From: Mangifera indica
Taxonomy: Eukaryota; Streptophyta; Magnoliopsida; Sapindales; Anacardiaceae
Assembly: GCF_011075055.1 (NCBI RefSeq)
Contig: NC_058137.1
Span: 5,260,771-5,324,770, forward strand
Direction of reading: 5' to 3'
DNA: 64,000 nt
Under the pieces are notes generated by a model. The model was not told where the DNA came from. It did not search any database and saw only the letters and a program-made list of their open reading frames with translations. Both the position numbers and the translations under genes were made by a program. Within the stretch, counting starts at the first letter, position 1. Each line of letters starts with the position of its first letter. Shown in pieces: positions 1-11,226 of this stretch.

Positions 1-1075
1 TATTATTATATAATTAAATAATATTAATTTAAAAATATAACTATATTTATATATATAATAAATATATATAATAGTATTTATATTATTTATCACTTAAATA
101 GCATGTAAATTGGAATAATAGTATCAAACCTAGTACTCATAAAATTTAACTACATGTGCACACTTATAAGTACAGATTCTTCACCAAACACTACATTTGG
201 ACACCATGTTGCAATTACTTCTGTTTCTCGTTCTCTACAACATTTTACATGGACAAAGATTCTGCAAACCTTTGGATATTAAGGCCTAGCTTGCACGGGC
301 TAATTAAAACAACTCCTGCACCTGGTCTGGGACAAAGGTAATGAATCGATATGCACCTGCAGATTTAATAAATAAGAGTAGGGTAAACTTGCTAGCTTTT
401 TGCAGTTCAGTATTTGCACTTCAGACATTTTGGGACATCAAAGTTTGTTTTGATTCACAAAAATGTAAATTTACAGGCACTGAAATGTTTAGAGTACAAG
501 TACAGTTACCAATGTAGCTATAATCTATTGTTATATCTCATAGAAGCCTTCTGTTTAATGTTACTTCTGAATTTTACATGCTTATAGCCTGGTATATTGC
601 ATGCATGTGTATTAGGATCCATAGAACCCAGAAATGTTATCAACTTCTCTCTTGTTTGATTGTTATTAATATTATTTGTACACCCCACCAATCTACATCA
701 ACTTTTTTTTTTTTTGCTTTGATTGATAGGGCTTTATGTTTGTTTGTTATTTTAATAACGAGTAATGTTATGTATTTGTATTTTTGATATACTATTTCAT
801 ACCCACAACACCAACTCTAGGAAGCAAATGAAAATAAGGTAATTCTTTCTATTGGTGTTGACCATTATCACGAGAATGAAAGTGGGTCATGATTTCATGT
901 TAGTATATTTTAATGGAAGAACCATCTAAGATGACACAATAAGAACCAGAGAAACCAGCCATAGAACATATTGACATGCCTTGTATTTGTACCTCACCAG
1001 AGCACGGACAGGGAGATTCCTCCTATCTAGTCACCCAAACGGAGGACGAGGCAACAAAATGAAGCCAATAAGTAT

Positions 1076-1180
1076 AAGGGCTAATTTGAGTGGTAAAATG
1101 AGCCATTTCAAATAAAAGAAACTTTCTAATGATGATATTTCAAAATTAAATCTTTTAATTTATTTAAATTCTGAATTTTT
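1076..1180 (+). repeat. Dispersed SINE-like repeat, copy A
   Basis: About 100 bp that share a core (TGATATTTCAAAATTAAA followed by a T/A-rich tail) with 23388-23500 and, more distantly, 28370-28480. The 5' part carries a similar GAGTGGTAAA-like segment. The layout suggests decayed short interspersed elements, but no complete tRNA-like promoter boxes are visible, so the class is uncertain. The right copy of the block has it at about 44287-44390. Confidence 0.4.
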
Positions 1181-1364
1181 ATTTGTTTAAACTGGTCAAT
1201 ATTATTACCAATTTCATTTATGATTTTGGAGTAGGAATATCAGTTTATTTCAAAATTCAAAGAAACATGACATTTTCTTTTAGGACCATCAATAAATATA
1301 CAAAAATATAATATAAACAGAAAAACAACACGAAAATAAAATTCCCTCATTAGGTTTTACCTCC

Positions 1365-1640
1365 TTGACCATTCTCGTTTCTACGTTAGAATTTGCTCCG
1401 CTACTGCCACTCTTCACAACAGAATTAGCATCACCATTCCAACTCTTCACGAAAGACTCTTTCCTCTGCTCAAGGAGCGAGCGAACCACCCTGATAGCTG
1501 TAGCAGTACGATCAAGCATTGCATGGGCTGAATTCGGTCACAATTCTTGTATGGAACCTTCAGAAGCTTCTGGAACTCCTCATTCTTCTTATCGAGTTCC
1601 TCTTCGCCAACATTATTATCACCATCAGTCTTCGCCTACG
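1365..1640 (-). pseudogene. Degenerate coding-like fragment, unrecognised
   Basis: Read on the minus strand, about 1520-1640 gives a charged stretch (GEEELDKKNEEFQKLL). After a frame change, about 1365-1519 gives a second one (MLDRTATAIRVVRSLLEQRK) followed by a Ser/Gly/Asn-rich segment. The composition looks like a former alpha-helical protein, but the frame is interrupted, and the right copy (about 44575-44853) has an extra T in the same stretch that shifts it again. I do not recognise the family. It may be a captured gene fragment or chance. Confidence 0.25.
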
Positions 1641-1849
1641 TAATGGAAGTCTTTTGAAAATTTATGTCCTTCCTTGATAGGAATTTGAATGATCATTTTG
1701 TCTCACACGAAGTCGTTCAACAACGGTCAGATAGCGAGCCGTAATGCAACACTGCGTTTTTCCGAAGCAGCAGCAGGACTGGATATTGCGGGTTTAATGG
1801 TTTATTTACTGATCATTTTAGTTTTTGCAAATAACGTATTGCTTCTATT

Positions 1850-1906
1850 CTATCTTCTTCTACCTCTTCCTCTCCCTCTCCCTCTCCCTCTTAATCCCCT
1901 CTCTAA
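1850..1906. repeat. Pyrimidine-rich microsatellite
   Basis: A run of CTT/CCTCTC units (TTCCTCTCCCTCTCCCTCTC core) on the + strand, also present in the right copy at about 45062-45118. It lies just before the primer-binding-site-like sequence at 1962 and may be the end of an LTR. Confidence 0.5.
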
Positions 1907-1961
1907 ATTTCTTTTTTAATGCTATGAAACTCATTCAATAACGTAAAAGGTTGAATCAAGA

Positions 1962-2045
1962 GGTATCAGAGCATTCAGATCGATGACAAAGGGCACTCGA
2001 ATGAAGAGAAATGATACCGTCGATGTTGGAGGTAAGAATCATTAG
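1962..2045 (+). mobile_element. LTR-retrotransposon remnant: PBS-like site and gag-like start (left copy)
   Basis: GGTATCAGAGC at 1962-1972 matches the core of the initiator-Met tRNA primer-binding site used by many plant LTR retrotransposons. It is followed at 1983 by an ATG opening a 20-codon basic peptide beginning MTKGTRMKRND, which resembles a gag start before a stop at 2043-2045. No integrase or reverse transcriptase is present, so this is at most a truncated element. The identification rests on a short motif and its context. Confidence 0.35.
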
Positions 2046-2426
2046 GACTGACAGTAGTCCCTACTCAAGCCTGACTGTAGATGGCTCCTATCCATTGATT
2101 AAAGATGTTGGTTTTCCAATAAAAGGATAAGGATCCATATTATCAGATTATAGTTAGAAATTATAAAGAATGTAAGATCTAAAGCAACCAGATATTTACA
2201 TGGCAAGGGTTCCTTAATTGAAACTCGACATTCAAGACATTAAAGATTTTAGTCGAATTCATTATACAAGAAAATCACTGTAGAAACTTTGACACTGAAA
2301 GCATAGTTAAAGATTCACTGAAATTCGTTCAAAATCAAAGAAAACAAGAGAGTTTTCTTACAACATATCTTAACAAATGAGAAAAAGATACGAATAGTTT
2401 AGAATTCTCTCAAATTCTGTTGATTA

Positions 2427-2705
2427 AAATAATATTATTTAATATACAAAGGGTTATTAAAATATTTAATCAACAAAATGACTATTTCGACTCTACTTAC
2501 AAAATGACGTATGAGCCCCTATATTAGACAATTACATTTTATCATTTCAAATGATATGTTTAGGATAATTAATCTCATAAACTCTACCTTAACTTAAACT
2601 AACACAAGAAGAATACCCGTACAAACTTGACAAGATACTAGATAAAATCAATATCAAGTAAGTTTAAAGTTGTTTTAACTATATCATCCACACGCAAGTC
2701 AACGT
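2427..2705. other. Segment present only in the left copy
   Basis: The flanking sequence (AATTCTCTCAAAT on one side, ATATGAGTAAAATC on the other) is joined almost directly in the right copy at about 45620-45650, leaving out roughly 270 bp found here. No gene is visible inside. It is either a deletion in the right copy or an insertion in the left; I see no clear terminal repeats, which favours a deletion. Confidence 0.6.
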
Positions 2706-4593
2706 AATATATGAGTAAAATCTTTCTATCAAAAAATTATAAGAAAAGTGTAACTTGACAAATTCAACCGTTCTCACGATTTTTTTAACATATCAAATTC
2801 ATTTTCGACAATTATGAAACCATAAATTATCTTTAAACTCTAACCATAAATAAATAACAATGAAAACCAACCTTTCAAAGATCACATTTCATGTAACCGG
2901 AATTGGATTAACTATGTAGGTTAATTATACTAAGATTTAATTATATTTATTTATATAATTACACTGTTAATTTCGTCTCATTGTCCTTTAAATATAGCAT
3001 AATTCATGTGCGTAGGGATGATAATTTTAACCTTTATATTGTTACTTTGACAATTTTTTATAATAACACCCCCTAATAAAAACTTTATGTTCATCCTTAA
3101 TTGTTTGCATTGAATGGCCTGCCACGATCTAATGACCCTATGATTGGTGCAGTTTTTACTTGATATCCTAATTAGGGGGAAATGTCAAGCTTATAAGCTT
3201 CAAGAATAACAATAAGGCCGTTTATTGGTAGGATAGTGAACCATTGAGCTTGAGGGTGAAGGATAATGATTGAAGCTTGAGCATAATTCGAGGTCAATTG
3301 ACAATACCGAGGGCGTTCTAACCAAAGCTAAAATACCTTGTACGGACACCACCACCACATAAATTCGGAGGAAGCCGAAGATGATGACAACAATTTTTGT
3401 TCTTTATTCGGAATTCATTAATCAACCAGGACTTGCATGATGCCCTGCTCTTCATTTTCAATTTCAGTTTTCCAGGATACCATTTCTGAATCCAGCTAGT
3501 AAATATATGCATTATTGAATTATTCACATACTATTTGTGTTTTTATATCATTCATATATTAAACATATTTAAAAAATTTTTAAATTTAAAATATATCAAA
3601 TGTGTATTTTATACCTTTTTTATATTAAATATAAATTATATATTATGTTTTATGTTTATCATATTTTTACTGTATTTTTGAATTTTTAACTAAATTTAAA
3701 ATATAAAATTATCTTTTATATTTTTAATTATTTACGAAAATATCACTATCATTTAATAAAAAACTAACAATATTTTTTTTTAATTTTCAATCTTAATTTT
3801 ACATTTTTCTCACCCTTGACCTATACAAAGATTTGCTTTGATTTGAAGATGGAAATAAAACTAATTAATTTATATATTTTTTCCATTGACTAGTATGTTA
3901 CTTATTGTACAAAAAATTTTGATTATGTATTATATTATATTAAGTTTGAATTATTAAAATATTATATTTGAATTAAATGATTTATATACTTTATATTTGA
4001 ATTATTATATTAATTCTTAATAAAATATTTGTGAAAAATATTAAAATTATTATAGTATTATCATATTTTTAGAAATATATTATTGATGATGTATCGTATT
4101 AAATTTATATGTATACGCTTCGTATTTTTTATGCAAATTTTAAAGATTTTTTTATAAATATGTTTTTTATTATTTACCATATTATGCCCTTATAATTCAT
4201 GTTACCATTTTTTTTTTTTTGTTTTCATATTCACTAACTAAAATTTGAATGTCCATTTCTTTCTCTCTTTCTTAAAAAAATAAAAATAAAAAATTTAAGA
4301 AATTGAAGCCATCGTCTTACAATACACCGGCTGTTATCCAACATTATCAGATCCAACTCAATTATTAATACTATATTTTTCCATTATTTGTTTTTATTTT
4401 TTCCATGTTAATTTATATAGTATAACATAAATGTAATTTTCAGATTTTTTTATAATGTGACACAGATTCTGGTGGAATAGAAAGGCCGGCAGTTGTAGAG
4501 TTACTAGGTTGAGCTTGAGCATAATAAAAAAATTAAAATGTATTAATATAATATAAATATAATGTTAGTTAGCGTGACTGTTTTAGTGCGACT

Positions 4594-4599
4594 CACGTG
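4594..4599. promoter_or_regulatory. G-box (CACGTG) upstream of bHLH copy 1
   Basis: A perfect palindromic CACGTG about 380 bp before the bHLH start codon, in a relatively GC-rich promoter patch, conserved at 47982-47987 in the other copy. G-boxes are the classic target of bHLH and bZIP factors including the PIF/SPT group, so self- or cross-regulation is possible; that is inference from the motif alone. Confidence 0.5.
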
Positions 4600-4973
4600 C
4601 AACGGGGAAGTGACTGTGAGTGGAACTCACCTGACAGAATCAATTTATTATTCCTACTCTATCCGTCATTTTTAGCAAATCACAGACGACTTATCTCGTG
4701 CCACCTAATCAACAGTACCACTGAAAATCATAATTGACCACTGTCTCAATCTTCCCACTCGCTCAACTGCCGCGTGACAAGAAATCCTCACTGTTTACCA
4801 ATTTGTTTAATTTGAACCCCGCCCACCATGGCTTAAACTCTCAGCTCTGTTGCTGCTGCTTAATGCTAAGGATGCTTTGACAAGAAGACAAAAGGAAAGC
4901 GAGCAAAAGATAGAAAACAAACAAACTTATAACAGAAAACACAACCCAGAAAAAAGAAAAAAAAAAAAACCAA

Positions 4974-7773
4974 ATGGAAGGTGATCTTTGTGATTTTGTT
5001 TTCCAAGATAGTAGCCATATTTTCGACAATGTTAATTTGGGTTCAGGAGGTTCATCTTTGGTCTGTAATAGCCAGGCTCAAGATGATTTCTCTATGTTTC
5101 TTCATCAGATTATGTTCCGTTCACCATCCACGAACACTTCTTCTTGTGTTATGGCTGACGCTGGGTTGTACACACTGGAGAATATTTCTCAGCCTTTGAT
5201 CACTTCTTCACAAGGGTTTTTTACCGGTGATCCGGTGAATATGTTTACCGATGCTGATTTTTTATCGGGGAATGTGAATAAAGTCAGTGGAGGTACCGTG
5301 CCGTCTTCAAGCGTTGGAGTTGCCGAGAGCGAAACGGTTAATGAGGCCGACGGTGAAAGTGAGGTACTTGATTTTATTTGTTTGTCCTTCTATGTTTCTT
5401 TGCTGGCTGAGTCTAGAAAATGTTGTAGAATAGTTGATGGAAGTAGAATTCTCTGGTTGGTTTTTAGATTTAGTCACTGTTCTGTTGCTGAGAAAATGTG
5501 GCTTGAAGAAGTTTAATTTTGGGTTGAATTCTTTAAAACTTCAACCGATTCACAAATTTTAAACGCAGGGTATTGAAGCTTTGGCTCATCATGCTCCACC
5601 AAAGCCACTTACTTCTCGTTGTTCAAAGAGAACAAGAGCTGCAGAGGTGCACAATTTATCGGAAAAGGTGGTGGCTTGTGCATCTGATGCTTTGTTCTAA
5701 GAGTGTAGAAGGGCACTTTTGTTTTTATTTTTTCATTTTAATGGTAATTTAATGGCTTGGGGTTGAGTTTTTGTTGAACAGAGAAGGAGGAGCAGGATTA
5801 ATGAGAAAATGAAAGCTTTGCAGAACTTAATTCCAAACTCTAACAAGGTAAGCAAATTTCAAATTTACAAGTTCTGCTTTTTGCTTGGTTGGTTGCTTTT
5901 ATTTCATGAATAAAAGCCATCCTTTTATTTTTATGTTGATAACAGACAGACAAGGCATCAATGCTTGATGAAGCAATCGAATACCTCAAGCAGCTTCAGG
6001 TCCAGGTGCAGGTTTGTGGTTTCTCTTGTTTTTTCTTGTTCTGTACTTGTGTTGTTACTTTATTGCTCCTTCACTTGTATTGACACCTTAGCCGTAGAAG
6101 TTTGAGTTCTCCAAGCTAGCTGTAAACTGAATTGTGGTTAAACTAGCTGACTTGATTCTTGTGAAGGATTAATGTTCTGGGGATACAATTAATAAAACTG
6201 TTGCAGAGTATTTTCAGAGATTTTCATTGTTAAGAGCCTGACTTGAGCTGGTTGTGCCAAAGCAAAGTTCTTGAAGGGCTGATCTGCACTCAGTCCTACC
6301 CTTCTATTTGCAATAATATGTATTATTTGACTTGGAGTTTGCTATACCCAGCATGTTTAACACATGATAATTAGAGCAAGATAATACAAGGAAAAGATGA
6401 TTTTGGTACATCTCTAACACTGCAAGGCGTCATTTAGTTGTCTCTGAATAATCTCACCCTGGCAAAAGTTTTTTGCTTTTTATAATTCCAGGGATCATTA
6501 TAAATCTTCTAAAGTTCTTCATTTATATGATAAAAGATGATTAGTAACAAGCTATGCCTGAGTTTAATTTGGATAAAGTCATCATCACTTTTACTGCTTA
6601 AAACCATGACTATGCTGTTTACTTTCCAAAAACATGTCTATTTTTTATTGCAAACATGTTGATCTCTCTCAATTCAAAATTCCAGGATTTGAATTGATGT
6701 CCTTTATGAGCCAATTGGAGGACAAGTCATAGAATTTTACATTGTCAAGTTCACAAAATCTGGGAGTTCCAGGAAATTTGAATATGATGTGCAATTATTT
6801 CTCCCTCATCCTGTTGAAATTGACTAAACAAACAGAGTGGATTAATAAGTAGCAATGATAATAACCAAGTTTGGTTGTTACTTTGTGGTTTACGTTTCAG
6901 GTGTTAACACTGAAAAATGGATTTACCTTAAATCCCATGGCCTTCCCTGCGTTGGTGCAGCATTTCGAACTCTCTGAAGTGAGAATGGATTTTGGCCAGG
7001 AAAATGGATCTCAAATGAACTCAACAGGCACGCTTACTCTGAACCAACAAACTCCATCAGAGAACATCTTCAGTCTACCGAAGCATTGCAGTGCCTTGAA
7101 TCAGCTACATCTTCCCAATATATCAACTATGATCAATTCAGAAACCACATTTGGTTTGGATTCATCAATCATTCATACTCACTTCGAACCCTTCCATCTC
7201 AGCACCTCATGCGGGTAATGCCTGAATGCCACTCCTTGTAGTAATTATGCATAGTTACACAAATAACATTCACATGTATGATATCGGTATGCAAGGTGAA
7301 GGTAACGGGCAGGCAAGACACGTTGCACCATCAACAACTAAATGTGAACCATTCTGAGACAAATATATCAGGTGTGTCCACTTAGTCTACTGTTCATCTT
7401 ACTAATTAAATAAATATGGCTGGAGGATTGTAGTTGTGACATGGCTTTATCTGTTGACAGAATTTGGAATTGGAAGCACATCTATAGCTTTGCTTCCATT
7501 TAATACACAAGCTTCTGCTGCAAAGAACAGCGGCTCTTTAGAAGCATGCATAATGGGTAGAGACCAGGCTGAAGGTGTGCACTCAAAGAATAATGAGTGC
7601 AATCTGATACTTTCCCCCCAACTGAATGGGTAAAGAAACTTTTGAATAAGATGTAATTCCTGAGTGTAGCATATGAATTGCATAATTTTTCTTGGGATAT
7701 GCTTTTGAACAGCATGCAAACTGGAAGGAACGTCCAGGGTGATGATATCAAGCTTGACGGGAAAGATTTCTGA
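4974..7773 (+). CDS. bHLH transcription factor, ALCATRAZ/SPATULA-like, copy 1 (C-terminal frame broken)
   Basis: DNA-binding regulator of the plant PIF/ALC/SPT bHLH subfamily; ALC and SPT act in carpel and fruit tissue development and bind E/G-boxes. Exons as read from splice sites: 4974-5363, 5569-5667, 5782-5847, 5946-6011, 6901-7214, 7296-7371, 7461-7629, 7713-7773. Exon 1 encodes an acidic, Ser-rich N-terminus. Exons 2-4 encode the basic region (KRTRAAEVHNLSEKRRRSRI) and the helix-loop-helix ending LDEAIEYLKQLQVQVQ, the hallmark of this subfamily. The start is the ATG after a purine-rich leader. Oddity: exon 5 ends TCATGCGG before GTAATG, one base shorter than the right copy, so joining to exon 6 gives an immediate stop. 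The product would keep the bHLH but lose about 100 C-terminal residues. A sequencing error there cannot be excluded. Confidence 0.85.
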
Positions 7774-8041
7774 AGTTTACTTGACCATTTACTTAACCTA
7801 TTGGACTTAATGCAGCACTGCCGCTATAGTTAACTGCCAGTCTTAGTGTTTCTTTAAATCACTCTCGAAGCCTTGAGTGTGAAGGTGGTATTTTGGACTT
7901 CCTTCTAACTAGCTCTAGTGAGCAAAATTTGTCACAATCAAGTCGTATTTGCTCATTTTGTTATTCTCTTTCCAAGGCTTGAACTTATCTAACGGTTTTT
8001 ATCGTGTAATATTACTACTAGTGCTAATATTATTTAATATG

Positions 8042-8899
8042 TGTTGGGAACGCTCACCCAAGCCTACCAATAAAAATAGAACAACTCAATTGAAAAAAAA
8101 ACATACAAATAAATATTTGGCTCGGTTAAATCCATAGTAATTTATTCGAACTCAATCCATTAGATAATAATTTTTTATAATTATGTAATTTTTGTAAGAG
8201 AAAAATCACAAAAACTTTTTGCAAATACATGGCTTTTAAGTCAAAGAAGTCAAAGCAAAGGACATGTCTGCAACTTTGCTTAAACAACCAGTGTGAAACA
8301 AGATTCAAGATGTAATTCTAATAAATTATTGTTTGACTTAAATCTTCCAACCCTTAAGCAGCATCTACAAAATGTTAGAAAGCATTCATCTTCAATCTTC
8401 CTCTATCTTCAATCTTGTTAGCAACTAAGTCTCAAATTCCTACCTTGATTTGAGTTCATCCTCAAATGTTCACTCTTCCCAGCAACTATATCTTGAAATC
8501 CTCTCTTGATTATATTTCTTCCACATATCTAGTTTGCCTCTTTCCAAGTGACAAACCTCACTCTGATTGTTGGGGACACAACACTCAAACCCAGCAATAA
8601 AAATATAGCAAACCCAATTAAAAGAGAAAATACACAAATAAATATTTGGATCAATCGAAACCAAAGTGGTGAATTCCAAAACTCAATCCACAAATCAACA
8701 AGTCTTTACAATTATGTCACTTTGGAAGAGAAAAACCATAAAACTCCTTTTAATTATTGAATCTTAGAAAGCCTAATTACACATTGTAATAGTCTACTAC
8801 TATTCTATCAATGTCTCTCATTATTTGAGATTACCTCATCTAGAAACAACTTTCTTTAAACAATCAATGTGGAACAAGATTTAAGGCATAATTCTAACA
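8042..8899 (-). mobile_element. TRIM-like miniature LTR retroelement (left copy)
   Basis: Two related direct repeats, 8042-8323 and 8568-8899, each starting TGTTGGG and ending near AATTCTAA(C/T)A, flank about 245 bp of non-coding DNA. Read on the minus strand, the sequence just inside the 8568 repeat is ATCAGAGTGAGG, similar to the initiator-Met tRNA primer site, and the inner side of the other repeat has a purine-rich patch. Short LTRs, a primer site and no coding capacity are the definition of a terminal-repeat retrotransposon in miniature. The left repeat carries an internal deletion of roughly 150 bp relative to the right block copy. It lies 3' of the bHLH gene. Confidence 0.6.
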
Positions 8900-9407
8900 A
8901 TATGTATATTTGACCTTCTTATTAAAAGTAATGTTATTGGGCATTCTAATTAAAAGTGATGTTATGAAGTGTGCTCTCTCCTATATAGATATTGCAGCAA
9001 GTCATATGAGATCGTGTCAGGCCGAATCTGGTGCGGCCCGCCATGCTCACGGTTCATGTTATGCCATGGCTGGCCAATTTTGGATGATGCAGAGGGACTT
9101 GGATTTTGGAGGGAACTTGATTTATGAAAGAGTTGGGTGCAACTGACTAATGATGTCATAGTTGTCCAAAAATGTATTGAATTTTCCTGATCATACTTTC
9201 TTTTGAAGTGTCAGTTGATTGTTACCATCAATTTCCATTGACTAACTATTGGTGGTGCTTGTCAATGCCTCCAGTTATGTTACAGCTAAACGTTGAACGC
9301 CTTTGAACTTACGAGTTTTACTTTTTCATCTTAAAATTAGTACTTAACCCAAGGCTTGGGCAGGTTATAGTTGATTTGAAGTTGAACCATCAGGAGTGTA
9401 GTTCTGT
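8900..9407. other. Intergenic, no gene recognised
   Basis: Includes a somewhat GC-richer patch around 9000-9140 with open frames on both strands and no recognisable family. It is conserved in the right copy at about 52408-52915. Confidence 0.4.
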
Positions 9408-9635
9408 TCAGACTTCAAGATTGTCTTCACCTCCACCTACCAAGGGAGTGTAAGAAAAGCCAGCAATTTGAATTGACCAGAACCTCATTCCAATGCCCCT
9501 CTGAACACTGGTAGAGCGAGAAGTCTTATGCTTCATCATCATTTCTCTGACTGTCAACGGTGTCATTTCAATGCCAGTTGCTGGTTGTTTGCCTGTATCA
9601 TAAACATTAATTGTTCTCCTCTTCGTCTTATTATT
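9408..9635 (-). CDS. Unrecognised coding-like exon (left copy)
   Basis: An open minus-strand stretch of 75 codons closed by a TGA at 9408-9410 and preceded in frame by another TGA. The translation looks protein-like: it starts with a basic KTKRRTINVYDTGKQP, has TGIEMTPLTVREMMMKHKTS in the middle and RGIGMRFWSIQIAGFSYTP near the end. There is no start codon at the left edge, so if real it is a terminal exon of a split gene. A second coding-like stretch ending NNPVNNDDHETVL followed by a GTAAGC donor lies upstream on the same strand near 9800. The frame is unbroken in the right copy with three amino-acid changes. I do not recognise the family; it could be a gene relic. Confidence 0.35.
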   Translation of the reverse strand, partial: NNKTKRRTINVYDTGKQPATGIEMTPLTVREMMMKHKTSRSTSVQRGIGMRFWSIQIAGFSYTPLVGGGEDNLEV

Positions 9636-10344
9636 TCAATACAATAATACAGTTATGTCGTTTGATTTCAGAGACTGTAAGACTCGTTAACATATATCAT
9701 TGCTTCTTACGAAGTCTAAAACAGACAACAAGTTAGTTGGTCAAGGCAAAATCCTCAACCTGCAATTTTTAAAGGATTGCAATATAGTTTATGGAGGTAG
9801 AGCTTACCAAGTACGGTTTCATGGTCATCATTGTTCACTGGATTATTCTTTCTGATTCCCGTTTGCACAGGACACACCCAGCTTCAGAGAGCACCTTTGT
9901 TTGCCTGAAGCTTCTTGGGAACAGCAATCTGTCAATCTGCCACAGCATTGAACTCTTTACTTCTAAATTCTAAATGGCAACAAGGGAGCCATGAGCGACC
10001 TGGCACCAAAAACCGAAAACAAAAACAAGAAAATAAAGCACGGTAATAGAGGCAAGTAGCTAATAAATGAACCGTCATTTTTTAAATTAATTCACAGGCC
10101 AACCGTTTGCTTAGACTTCCAATTGCATACGCCTTGACAACGGGAGCATGGCACTATGCTTTGATTAAATTAATCTTCCTCTGAAAAATTACTATGAAAT
10201 GCACTTAATTTCCAACGTCCATTTCTTGAACGAGGGAAAAATATGAAATCAGAATGGTTTTACGTCATAACTTCAACATGTCCGAAAGCAAATGCCTTGG
10301 TCTTAAACGCCTTAGACATGTCCAACGGCTGGGCTGGCCCGTGA

Positions 10345-10631
10345 CATTGCTCAATCTATTTGTGGGTTGTGCCAAGCTTAGGGTGTTTGCAGGTTGTGTT
10401 GGGGGTTTTGAGGTGCACTTGGCAAGATTTAAATAAACAAATAAAGATTACCAGTTAAGGATGTAAGAGTAACTCAGAAAATGTTGTGGCAAATTTTCTT
10501 GGGTTACTCTTACATCCTTAACCATTAACTATCATATTATTATTTAAATTTGTGGATTAGACCCCAAAATCCCTCAACATAACTTGCATAGATAATAAGT
10601 TTGGCACGACCCACAAATAGATTGGGCAATG
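10345..10631. repeat. 287-bp imperfect palindrome (foldback element), left copy
   Basis: Two arms of roughly 140 bp are inverted copies of each other around a loop near 10480. The inner 20 bp of each arm match perfectly (GTTAAGGATGTAAGAGTAAC), and the outer ends pair as CATTGCTCAATCTATTTGTG with its near-complement. No coding capacity. Such structures are typical of foldback MITEs and can be transcribed into long hairpins. The same structure is at 53822-54108, so it predates the block duplication. Confidence 0.7.
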
Positions 10632-11226
10632 CCTAACTCTGCAAATAGGTGATAAGTCACACTTCAGTTGTAATAAGAATGTGAAATTAATGATTAAAGA
10701 TGCAACATTATCGATTGTAGTGTTGCTATTGATATCTTTCTTAATCAGATGATAAGTTACGGCAACTTTCTAGTCGGAGTTAGGCTTAAGTCTTTGTCCT
10801 GGTATCTTAACCTGTCAACCATTGCTTTTGCAGATTTCTCTTGCTGAATTCAATCCAACCTGGCAAATTTGAATGTGTTAAGGTTTCAAGGTCTCTGCTT
10901 GCCTTAACCCGTCAGACGGGCCATGGTTGAAAAGAATATTTGGATTGCCCAGTCGTGGCCCATTAATACGTGTTGAACGTGGTACACACTATTTAATTAT
11001 TTCTTTGACCTGCCAGATTTCCGTTTCAAAACAAATTGCGCCTGATTTTCTGATTAAGGATGGTGCCTTTCAAACACATTAGTTTGGTCAGTATGCAGAC
11101 GTGCTCCTTCCCATCAATATCCAATTTCACATGCCCCTGTATTTTGACCTTGGCACTGTCTGTTGGCCCTGCCAATGAACTCTACTATTTATAATAACTC
11201 CTGCAGTTTCAGAGCAGTACTGTTAC

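Larger units (their letters stand above)
1..4973. other. Intergenic region upstream of bHLH copy 1
   Basis: No intact gene is recognised. The stretch is AT-rich and holds a SINE-like repeat near 1076-1180, a degenerate antisense coding-like fragment near 1365-1640, a pyrimidine-rich microsatellite near 1850-1906, an LTR-retrotransposon remnant at 1962-2045, a segment at 2427-2705 absent from the right copy, and a G-box at 4594. The short open frames here do not resemble known proteins and are not reported. Confidence 0.6.

Noticed and set aside
8910..9146. 78-codon frame in a GC-richer patch, also present in the right copy
   Set aside because: An equally long frame exists on the opposite strand, and no family is recognisable; conservation only reflects the block duplication.
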